Shown piece after piece: positions 24,332-31,382 of a stretch of 64,000 bases of DNA. A model generated the notes under the pieces. It was not told the DNA's origin. It did not search any database and saw only the letters and a list, made by a program, of their open reading frames with translations. The stretch is from the NCBI GenBank assembly GCA_002083825.1, contig DAZV01000037.1, positions 52,543 to 116,542 on the forward strand. The letters run 5' to 3'. Source of the DNA: Candidatus Sericytochromatia bacterium S15B-MN24 CBMW_12. Lineage in GTDB: Bacteria; Cyanobacteriota; Sericytochromatia; S15B-MN24; UBA4093. Position 1 is the first letter of the stretch; each line of letters starts with the position of its first letter. The position numbers and the translations under genes were made by a program.

Positions 24332-25168
24332 TCACGTGTGGGGAACGACGGAGAGATAGCCGCTCAGGGCGAGGTAGGCGACGAGCCCGCCAAGGAACAA
24401 TCGATAGACGATGAAGACCATCATGGAGCGCTTGGCGAGGAAGGCCAGCAGGAACTTGATGACGAAGTAGCCGGTCACGGCCGAAGTCGCCACGCCGACG
24501 CCCATCGCGAGGAATTCGGCAGAGGAGAGTCCGGCCCCTGGAACGTCACGCAGCTTGAAAAGGCAGCTCGCGAAGATGATGGGAACTCCCAGCAGGAAGG
24601 AGAAGCGGGCGGAGGCTTCGCGCGAGAGTCCGCTGAACATGCCCATGGTCATGGTGGCTCCGGAACGGGAGACACCCGGGATCAGGGCGCATGCCTGGGC
24701 GACTCCGATGAGCAGGGCGTCGCGCAGGGTGAGGTGCTTGACGTCGCGATCGCGTTTGCCGATGAACTCGGCCAGCAGAAGCAGTAGGGCGACTCCCGAG
24801 AGGGTGGCGGCGATGACGTAGGGGGAGCGCAGGGTGGTTTCGATGGGCTTCTCGAAGAGGATCCCCATGAGGCCGGCGGGAATGCAGCCGATGACGGTGA
24901 GCCAGGCGAGGCGCTGATAGGGGTCTTCGGCGAAGTTGGGGCGACGCAGGCTGGAGAGGCCGCCTCGGACCATCAGGCCGAGATCCTCCCGGAAGTAGGC
25001 GGCGACGGCGAGGAACGTGCCCACGTGAAGCGCGACGTCGAAGGTCAGGCCGGGGTCCTTCCACCCCATGAAGAGCGGCGTCAGGATCAGGTGGGCGGTG
25101 CTGCTGATGGGCAGGAACTCCGTGATGCCCTGTACGACGCCGAGCACGACGGATTGAAGGATATCCAA
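24332..25168 (-). CDS. uppP: Undecaprenyl-diphosphate phosphatase
   Basis: 278 residues, the usual length for UppP/BacA. It recycles the lipid carrier for peptidoglycan and other polymers by dephosphorylating undecaprenyl diphosphate. Both signature regions are present: 'GITEFLPISSTAHLIL' and 'PGVSRSGATMTMGMFSGLSR'. About eight hydrophobic segments are visible. The TTG start at 25168 follows AAAGGA by six bases and begins the protein right before 'DILQSVVLGVVQ', where UppP normally begins; the longer frame adds a non-membrane tail. Confidence 0.93.
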   Translation of the reverse strand: MDILQSVVLGVVQGITEFLPISSTAHLILTPLFMGWKDPGLTFDVALHVGTFLAVAAYFREDLGLMVRGGLSSLRRPNFAEDPYQRLAWLTVIGCIPAGLMGILFEKPIETTLRSPYVIAATLSGVALLLLLAEFIGKRDRDVKHLTLRDALLIGVAQACALIPGVSRSGATMTMGMFSGLSREASARFSFLLGVPIIFASCLFKLRDVPGAGLSSAEFLAMGVGVATSAVTGYFVIKFLLAFLAKRSMMVFIVYRLFLGGLVAYLALSGYLSVVPHT

Positions 25169-25287
25169 GGTCAGTCCTTTCTTCGACTCACAAAACCATC
25201 CGGCATGATAGCACAGCAGGCCACGACTAGCCTCATGCGCAAGGGCCTCCGTTTCCGGAGGCCCCATGCATCAAGTTGGAGAGTCGG

Positions 25288-25839
25288 TCAGGGCTGGATG
25301 CGGTTACCGAGTCCGACGGAACCCGCGACCAAGGCTTCGAGCTGGGTGAAACTGGGGGACTGGTAGACGCGCCCCTCGTTGGCCGAGAGTTCGACCGACT
25401 TGGCTATCAGGGTGGCGTAGAAGATGCCCCGCTGCACCTTGGCGGCGAAGTCGTCTCCGCGGTACTGGGCGAGGTCCGCGGGGCCCTTGACGCCCATGTT
25501 TTCGAGGACGTAAGCGGCCTGGGGCTTCATGTCGGGGATGCGCATGAGGTCGGCGCGCTGGCCGTAGCGGGTCAAGTTCTGGGCGTCGACTCCGGTCAGG
25601 GCGCTGACGAGGAAGCGGCGGAAGGCGCCGGCGGTCCAGAAGGCGAGTCGGCTCGGCGAGGAGAGGCCGACCTTGGATAGCCTGGAGAGGTGGTCCTGAT
25701 TGGGGACCAGGTCGATCACGGACCCGGCGACGGCGGTGGCGGCGGGCGTGGATTCGGCGGCCTTCTGGGCGGCGGGCGGCGTGACGACCGAGAGGACTCG
25801 CGGCGCGGGCCGATAGTTTGAAATTCCAACGGACTGCAT
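25288..25839 (-). CDS. Helix-hairpin-helix (DUF4332-like) protein
   Basis: 183 residues. The middle (about 85-130: 'LTRYGQRADLMRIPDMKPQAAYVLENMGVKGPADLAQY') has two helix-hairpin-helix units like DUF4332 proteins, which resemble non-specific DNA- or protein-binding modules. The N-terminal 45 residues are low-complexity. No signal peptide. Stands alone between uppP and the tRNA cluster. Function unknown. Confidence 0.65.
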   Translation of the reverse strand: MQSVGISNYRPAPRVLSVVTPPAAQKAAESTPAATAVAGSVIDLVPNQDHLSRLSKVGLSSPSRLAFWTAGAFRRFLVSALTGVDAQNLTRYGQRADLMRIPDMKPQAAYVLENMGVKGPADLAQYRGDDFAAKVQRGIFYATLIAKSVELSANEGRVYQSPSFTQLEALVAGSVGLGNRIQP

Positions 25840-26019
25840 CTGGACCTCCCCTTGCGTGAAACCGAAGCTGTTACTAGAGTTTTCGGCGGTTGGCGGGAAA
25901 AGATTCTTAAGTCCGCGCTAAGGATCAGGAAAGTCTGAGCTAAGCCATGATTTTTCGGTCGTGAGGGGGTCATGCGGCGCTTCTGGTGGCCCGTTCGGGG
26001 AAAAGTCGATTGAAGGTCG

Positions 26020-26049
26020 TTGACAGTCGAGGGGGTAACGTAGTAGTAT
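26020..26049 (+). promoter_or_regulatory. Promoter for tRNA-Pro and following tRNAs
   Basis: A perfect -35 TTGACA (26020-26025), 18-base spacer and TAGTAT -10 (26044-26049), ending 11 bases before tRNA-Pro. The flanking region 25840-26019 holds no gene. Confidence 0.75.
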
Positions 26050-26060
26050 AGTTTACGCCT

Positions 26061-26137
26061 CGGGACGTAGCGCAGCTTGGTAGCGCGCCTGCTTTGGGAG
26101 CAGGGGGTCGCAGGTTCGAATCCTGTCGTCCCGACCA
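26061..26137 (+). tRNA. tRNA-Pro (TGG)
   Basis: Complete cloverleaf: acceptor stem cgggacg / cgtcccg, anticodon stem cctgc / gcagg around loop tttggga (anticodon TGG), T-arm 'ggttcgaatcc' and an encoded CCA end. Confidence 0.96.
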
Positions 26138-26145
26138 GGTTTCAT

Positions 26146-26221
26146 GCGGGAGTAACTCAGTTGGTAGAGTTCCTGCCTTCCAAGCAGGTTGTCGCGGGTT
26201 CGAGTCCCGTCTCCCGCTCCA
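26146..26221 (+). tRNA. tRNA-Gly (TCC)
   Basis: Acceptor gcgggag / ctcccgc, anticodon loop cttccaa (TCC) in a cctgc / gcagg stem, T-loop 'gttcgagtc', encoded CCA. Eight bases after tRNA-Pro. Confidence 0.96.
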
Positions 26222-26229
26222 TCTTCTTT

Positions 26230-26305
26230 GCGCTCGTAGCTCAGGGGATAGAGCAGCCGCCTTCTAAGCGGCTGGTCGCTGGTTCGAATCCAGCCGGGCG
26301 CGCCA
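26230..26305 (+). tRNA. tRNA-Arg (TCT)
   Basis: Acceptor gcgctcg / cgggcgc with one G-T pair, anticodon loop cttctaa (TCT) in an ccgc / gcgg stem, encoded CCA. Confidence 0.96.
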
Positions 26306-26333
26306 TTACGCGGTCGCGTCACGGGAAATCCCG

Positions 26334-26361
26334 TTGACAGGTGCGACGGTGATGCTAAAAT
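26334..26361 (+). promoter_or_regulatory. Promoter for tRNA-His
   Basis: TTGACA (26334-26339), 16-base spacer, TAAAAT (26356-26361), 11 bases before the tRNA-His gene. Confidence 0.65.
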
Positions 26362-26372
26362 AGGTTTTACGC

Positions 26373-26446
26373 GGTGGGTGTAGCCAAGTGGTTAAGGCGC
26401 CGGATTGTGATTCCGGTATTCGCGGGTTCAATTCCCGTCATCCACC
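26373..26446 (+). tRNA. tRNA-His (GTG)
   Basis: Acceptor gtgggtg / catccac with the extra G at position -1 (26373) that marks tRNA-His, anticodon loop ttgtgat (GTG). The CCA end is not encoded, unlike the three tRNAs before it. Confidence 0.95.
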
Positions 26447-26452
26447 CTCTGG

Positions 26453-26475
26453 GGCCCGGTTTTCCGGGCCTCACT
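26453..26475 (+). terminator. Hairpin after tRNA-His
   Basis: Perfect 7-bp stem ggcccgg / ccgggcc with a TTTT loop (26453-26470), followed by only a weak T-rich stretch. Confidence 0.55.
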
Positions 26476-26485
26476 CATTTAGCGG

Positions 26486-26514
26486 TTGCAGTTTTCCGGT
26501 TTTCTTGCTATGCT
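26486..26514 (+). promoter_or_regulatory. Promoter for tRNA-Arg(CCG)
   Basis: TTGCAG (26486-26491), 17-base spacer, TATGCT (26509-26514), located between the tRNA-His hairpin and the tRNA. Confidence 0.55.
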
Positions 26515-26536
26515 GGGAATTGCCGCCGCGCAAGAT

Positions 26537-26609
26537 GCGCTTGTAGCTCAGTGGATAGAGCGTTCGCCTCCGGAGCGAAAGGTCGCAGGTTCGAATCCTG
26601 CCAGGCGCG
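26537..26609 (+). tRNA. tRNA-Arg (CCG)
   Basis: Acceptor gcgcttg / caggcgc, anticodon loop ctccgga (CCG) in a ttcgc / gcgaa stem, T-loop 'gttcgaatc'. CCA is not encoded. Confidence 0.95.
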
Positions 26610-26614
26610 CTAAA

Positions 26615-26646
26615 GGCCCGATCCGATCTGGATCGGGCCTTCTTTC
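26615..26646 (+). terminator. Rho-independent terminator of the tRNA cluster
   Basis: Ten-base stem ggcccgatcc / ggatcgggcc followed by ttcttt. The rest of the 300-base gap up to 26933 shows no gene; a TATAAC box near 26720 could serve the next gene. Confidence 0.8.
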
Positions 26647-26933
26647 GGCCCTCTCGTCAATCCCTCACGAGTCCTTCACCTTTAAGACTTGTAACATGTG
26701 ACGCGCCTGCTTGCTTTGAGTGGTATAACTACCCTGGTTCATCCACATCACCTCACAACATCCTCACGGCTCACCCACGTCGAATTTCCCCGGAAACGTC
26801 ATCCCTTCCTCGATGCCGCCCCGAAATCGACCCAGATGACCCCCTGGCGGGTCTGAACGGGGCTGGCTCCGGAGAAGGTACCCCGTTTCGCTGGTGACGT
26901 CGACACGACTTCTAGCGAGGCTCGCCCACTTCA

Positions 26934-29021
26934 ATGATGTTCTCCATGCTCCTGCGGACCCGCACCATCATCCTTCTCCTCGTCATGGCTTGCTTCGCAT
27001 CCATCCTGGGAGGAACCTGGATCTGCCACGAGGGCATCTCGACCCTGGGCGACAGCGCCAGTCAGCCTACCACCTGGAAGTTGCTGCTGCTCGGACTCGT
27101 TACCCTGCCGGCCATCCTGGCCCTCGCCTTGATAGCCACCCGACGCATCATTCTTCCCCTGGACGATTTCCAGAAGGCCGCCCTAGCGATCGCCCAGGGG
27201 GACCTCGATGTGCGCATTCCCGTGCGAACAGCCGACGAGTTCGGCCGCGTCGCGGATGCCTTCAACGACATGGCCGCCCAGGTGACCCAGCGAACCCGGC
27301 AGCTCATGGAGCAGAAGGGCTTCAACGAACTGATCCTCAACACGGCCGGCGAAGGCATCCTCGGCATCGACGCCGCAGGGCTCGTCACCTTCGCCAACCC
27401 GATGGTTACCCGACTGACCGGCTATGCCCCTGACGACTTGATCGGTCGCTCGGCGCATGCCATGATCCACCATTCGCGCGGAGACGGGTCGCGCCTGCAT
27501 GCCGAGGATTGCTCCATCGTCAGAACCTTGCGGCAGGGCAAGGTTCTGCACGCCGCCAACGAGCACTTCTGGCATCGCGACGGGTACAGCTTCTCGGTGG
27601 AGTACGTGATTACTCCCATCCGCGAAGGGGAGACCATCGTCGGGGCGGTCATCACCTTCACCGACATCACCGAACGGCTGGCAGCCGAGGCGATGATCGA
27701 GAAGATGGCCTATTACGACGCCCTGACCGGCTTGCCGAACCGCTTGCTGGTTCATGACCGACTGAACCAAGCCCTCGCTCACGCCCGCCTCCATCGCCGG
27801 CAAACCGCCGTCATGATGATGGATCTCGACCGCTTCAAGATCATCAACGATACCCTCGGGCACCCCGTCGGGGATCAGGTACTCAAGACCATCGCAGAGC
27901 GCCTCCTCTTTCGCTTGCGAGAGGTGGACACCATCGCTCGGCTCGGCGGCGACGAATTTGCCCTGGTGATCCCCGACCTCTCCGAGACCTCCGACATTGC
28001 AAAAATTGCCCAGGTCGTCCTCGAAGAAGTGAGCCGCATGATCAAGATTGGAGAGCACGAACTCGTCGTCACTCCCAGCATCGGCATCAGCGTCTTCCCG
28101 TCCGACGGCGACGACGCCGTGACCCTGATCAAGAATGCCGAAGCGGCGCTCTATCAGGCCAAGGAAGAGCGAAACCGCTACCAGCTCTACGCTCCGGCCA
28201 TGAATGCCTGCGCCTCCGAGTGGCTCATGCTCGAAAGCCATCTGCGTCGCGCCCTCGAGCGCGACGAACTCATCCTTCACTATCAGCCTCAGATCAACAT
28301 CAGCAATGGCAAGGTCGTCGGAGCCGAAGCGCTGATTCGCTGGAAGCACCCCGAGCGGGGCATGATCTCGCCGGCCACCTTCATCCCGCTGGCCGAGGAG
28401 ACGGGCCTGATCGTCCCCATCAGCGTCTGGGTCTTGCGGACCGCCTGCGCCCAGAACGTCGCCTGGCAGAAGATGGGGCTGCCGCCTGTTCGCATCGCGG
28501 TGAACTTGTCGGGACGCCACCTCTCGAAGCATGCGGAACTGGTGAGACAGGTCGCCGAGGCTCTCGAAGCAACTGGCATGGCTCCCGAATTCCTCGAGCT
28601 GGAGTTGACCGAGAGCATCCTGATGGAGAATGTCGAAGCCACCATCAAGACGCTGGGGCAGATCAGCGACATGGGGGTCATGCTTTCCATCGATGACTTC
28701 GGGACCGGCTATTCCTCGCTGAGTTACCTGAAACGCTTCCCGATCGACACCTTGAAGATCGATCAGACCTTCGTGCGGGACAGCGCCAGCGATGACGGCG
28801 ATGCCGCCATCGTCAAGGCCGTCATCGCGCTTGCCCACTCGCTCCAGCTCAACGTGATCGCCGAGGGCGTGGAGACCGAGAAGCAGTTGGCGTTCCTTCG
28901 CAGCCAGGGCTGTGACGAAGTTCAGGGCTACTTCTTCAGCCGCCCGTTACCTGCCGACGGCCTCACGGCCTTCATCCAGGCCTACGTGCCGACGCTGCCT
29001 TCAAACGCTCTGGCCAGCTGA
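26934..29021 (+). CDS. Membrane GGDEF/EAL c-di-GMP enzyme with HAMP and PAS
   Basis: 695 residues. Two membrane helices (about 10-28 and 48-69) bracket a very short outside loop. Then HAMP (70-122), PAS (125-245, ending 'VITFTDITERLA'), GGDEF (258-425) and EAL (about 445-690). The catalytic GGDEF is intact (338-342), and an RxxD product-inhibition site sits at 329-332. The EAL motif is intact at 465-467 and 'DDFGTGYSSLSYLKRFPIDTLKID' is present. Both synthesis and breakdown of c-di-GMP are therefore possible. No strong ribosome site precedes the ATG. It may act on the PilZ protein encoded at 36333-37367. Confidence 0.93.
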   Translation: MMFSMLLRTRTIILLLVMACFASILGGTWICHEGISTLGDSASQPTTWKLLLLGLVTLPAILALALIATRRIILPLDDFQKAALAIAQGDLDVRIPVRTADEFGRVADAFNDMAAQVTQRTRQLMEQKGFNELILNTAGEGILGIDAAGLVTFANPMVTRLTGYAPDDLIGRSAHAMIHHSRGDGSRLHAEDCSIVRTLRQGKVLHAANEHFWHRDGYSFSVEYVITPIREGETIVGAVITFTDITERLAAEAMIEKMAYYDALTGLPNRLLVHDRLNQALAHARLHRRQTAVMMMDLDRFKIINDTLGHPVGDQVLKTIAERLLFRLREVDTIARLGGDEFALVIPDLSETSDIAKIAQVVLEEVSRMIKIGEHELVVTPSIGISVFPSDGDDAVTLIKNAEAALYQAKEERNRYQLYAPAMNACASEWLMLESHLRRALERDELILHYQPQINISNGKVVGAEALIRWKHPERGMISPATFIPLAEETGLIVPISVWVLRTACAQNVAWQKMGLPPVRIAVNLSGRHLSKHAELVRQVAEALEATGMAPEFLELELTESILMENVEATIKTLGQISDMGVMLSIDDFGTGYSSLSYLKRFPIDTLKIDQTFVRDSASDDGDAAIVKAVIALAHSLQLNVIAEGVETEKQLAFLRSQGCDEVQGYFFSRPLPADGLTAFIQAYVPTLPSNALAS

Positions 29022-29053
29022 CCCAGCCTCGCGGAAGCTCGTGGGGGACGCGA

Positions 29054-30505
29054 TCAGAGCGGCAAGCTGCGGATGCGGTGGTTTCCCGAATCCCCCACGA
29101 GCAGCCGGCCCTCATGAATCACCAGGCCAACCGGCGTTTTCAATGGAAGCTCGAGGGCCGAGCTTCCGCCAAGCTCGAAGGTCGCGATCACGCGATCGGG
29201 CGTCATCCTGCGAATGAGCCCGTTTCCGGCATCCGCCACGAAGAGGTTCCCGTCCGCGTCCAGCGCGAGGCCGCGGGGCGAGGCGAAGGAAGCCTCCAAG
29301 GCGTCCCCCCCATCCCCCAGCGGGACGCTTGCCGACGTCGCATTTCCCTCGCCGGCTAGGGTGTAGACGCTACCCGAGGCCATGGCGATCCCGAAGTTCG
29401 TTCCCGCCTGGCGACAAAGCATGCGAACGCGATGATTGGAGCGCTCGGCGAAAAGCAGGTTGCCGACGGCATCCACGATCAGGCCCTCGGGCATCTTCAG
29501 CGAGGACTCCAAGGCCAGCCCGTCGCTCCCGGCGCCCAAGGTGCCCGGGATGCCTGCCACCAGGCTCTTTTCTCCGCCGGGAGTGAGCATCATGAGGCGA
29601 TCTCCCTCGCCCACGAAGACGTTACCCGCCCGATCCGACGCGACCCCGACCAGGTACGGCGCCTTGTGCGCTGAGAGATACAGGGTATGCAAACGGCCGG
29701 CCGTGAGCGTCATCCCGTAGCGGGCGCCATCCTCGGCGGGAAGGATCCTAACCCGCTTGTTCATCGTGTCCGCGATGAAGAGATCGCCCGCGGGTGAAAA
29801 AGCCAGGGCGTTCGGGGTCTTCAGGGTGGCCGAGACGGCGGGGCCGTCGTCGCCCAGGTCGGAAAGATTGGACTGCGTCCCGGAGCCGGTGCCCGTGATC
29901 GTCGAGATCGCTCCGCCGGCGTTCATCCTCCGGACGGCGTGGTTAGAGGAATCGGCGATGAGCAGATCCCCGTTCGGGGCGATCGCCAGACCCAAGGGGA
30001 GGAACAGCCCGGTCGATACGGCGGGGACTTCGTCCCCCGAATAGGCCGTGGCCCCCGTCCCAGCGATCGTCGAGAGGATCGGAAGGGCCGTCAGGCCGAT
30101 CGTGGCGATTTTCTGGCGCTCGATGCTGAAGCTGGCGCTGATCCCCGAGGCGAGGAGTACATCGTTCCCGTCGTAGATGCCGACCGAGACCGTGTACCCC
30201 GTCCCCGGCGCCAACTCGAGGCTCGCCGACATGTCCGCAGAACCGGTACGGGTAATCGTCCGCGCGGCCAGTACTTCCCCCGACTCCGCGGCGACCGAGA
30301 ACTCGGCGCGCATGGAGGATCTCGGAACGTACTGGGTTCGGATGGGGGGCGTTGCGGGCCAGTCCATTCGGAGGCGCAGGACTCCATGATGCCCCTTGAT
30401 ACCGAGCGGCTGGATTTCAGCGTCTCTTTCAGGAGACAGGATCGGGGTCTGACAACCGGCCATCAGCGTTCCGGCCAAGACTCCAAGCAGCAATTTCTTC
30501 ATCAT
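29054..30505 (-). CDS. NHL-repeat lipoprotein
   Basis: 483 residues. Lipobox 'TLMAGC' with Cys18. Residues about 35-135 are a beta-sandwich-like domain ('LRMDWPATPPIRTQYVP'), similar to the N-domain of the lipoprotein encoded at 52580-53746. Residues 145-483 hold about five to six NHL blades ('IAPNGDLLIADSSNHAVRRM', 'LALDADGNLFVADAGNGLIRRM'). ATG preceded by GAGG, whose bases overlap the stop codon of the upstream gene. Second gene of a two-gene operon with 30509-30943. Confidence 0.88.
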   Translation of the reverse strand: MMKKLLLGVLAGTLMAGCQTPILSPERDAEIQPLGIKGHHGVLRLRMDWPATPPIRTQYVPRSSMRAEFSVAAESGEVLAARTITRTGSADMSASLELAPGTGYTVSVGIYDGNDVLLASGISASFSIERQKIATIGLTALPILSTIAGTGATAYSGDEVPAVSTGLFLPLGLAIAPNGDLLIADSSNHAVRRMNAGGAISTITGTGSGTQSNLSDLGDDGPAVSATLKTPNALAFSPAGDLFIADTMNKRVRILPAEDGARYGMTLTAGRLHTLYLSAHKAPYLVGVASDRAGNVFVGEGDRLMMLTPGGEKSLVAGIPGTLGAGSDGLALESSLKMPEGLIVDAVGNLLFAERSNHRVRMLCRQAGTNFGIAMASGSVYTLAGEGNATSASVPLGDGGDALEASFASPRGLALDADGNLFVADAGNGLIRRMTPDRVIATFELGGSSALELPLKTPVGLVIHEGRLLVGDSGNHRIRSLPL

Positions 30506-30508
30506 GGG

Positions 30509-30943
30509 CTACCTCACGACCACATTGGCATGCCCCGCATCGAGGACCGTCACGCTTGCGGTCGCTCGCACCGAGGGCTTCAAAACAGAGGATGCGGTGA
30601 GCGTGACGCTGCCGGTCGCCACGGTTCTCACCAGGCCCGAGGCATTCACCACAGCGATCGCCTCGTCCGAAGACAGCCATTGAACCTCTCCGGCCTTTTC
30701 TTCGAGGGCATTGTCGGCCGCATCGAGGACGCGAGCCGACAACGAGCGCGACGAAGGAAAGTGGTCCTCGTTACCTCCGTCAGCCGCCAGGTAAAGCGTG
30801 ACGCGATCCGACGAGAGGCGGAGCTGGGAGGGCCCCTCGATGTGCGGGGAATCGTGCTCGGTAACCCCGACGAGGTCGCAGCCCGGGGACGAGAACATGG
30901 CAACGGCTATAAACAAGTGCCGGGTGTTACGGCCAAGATTCAA
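30509..30943 (-). CDS. Small lipoprotein with a BIG2-type Ig-like domain
   Basis: 144 residues. TTG start with AGGAGG six bases upstream. Signal ends 'MFSSPGC', a slightly unusual lipobox. Residues about 40-140 are a bacterial Ig-like (BIG2) domain: 'VQWLSSDEAIAVVNASGLVRTVATGSVTLTA' region. Such domains are common in adhesins and surface proteins. Three bases separate it from the NHL gene after it. The 250-base AT-rich gap on its left, 30944-31196, probably holds divergent promoters. Confidence 0.75.
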   Translation of the reverse strand: MNLGRNTRHLFIAVAMFSSPGCDLVGVTEHDSPHIEGPSQLRLSSDRVTLYLAADGGNEDHFPSSRSLSARVLDAADNALEEKAGEVQWLSSDEAIAVVNASGLVRTVATGSVTLTASSVLKPSVRATASVTVLDAGHANVVVR

Positions 30944-31196
30944 GGCAATCCTCCTAGTGACGTGGTCGGGTCCGCGAGCAAGGCAGGACTGAAGAAAAAC
31001 GCATCTACCAAAGTCTTAATCAGCCGCAAATCAAGTTATTATCAAGGTCACACGCCCTCATAACCCTTGTTTGCTAGTATACATGCGAAGCCTGGCTCCC
31101 ACAACCCACCCAAACGAACGCTGCGCGCGAGTTTCAGAACCGCGGCATCTTTTGGCCGCGACTTGCAATCCCCCCCGAGCATTGAAGGAGGCAACC

Positions 31197-31382
31197 ATGG
31201 CGACCTTGATCGTGGACGAGATGTTGTGCGGCAAGAGCGGCGAGTGCGTGGCCATTTGCCCAACGGTTTTCGAGTTCGGCCCGGCAGGATACGCCCGGAT
31301 CAGGGCCGGAGCCGACACGACTGATCCCGAGGTGGAGACGGCCATCAGCAATTGCTCCTACGGAGCCATCTACTGGGAGTAG
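31197..31382 (+). CDS. Small single-cluster ferredoxin
   Basis: 61 residues. Cysteines in 'CGKSGECVAICP' (CX5CX3CP) and a later 'NCSYGAI' fit a mono-cluster [4Fe-4S] or [3Fe-4S] electron carrier of the Fer4-15/P450-partner type. ATG at 31197 follows GGAGG by five bases; the longer upstream frame is not used. It overlaps the end of the opposite NHL gene by 13 bases. No redox partner is encoded nearby. Confidence 0.85.
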   Translation: MATLIVDEMLCGKSGECVAICPTVFEFGPAGYARIRAGADTTDPEVETAISNCSYGAIYWE

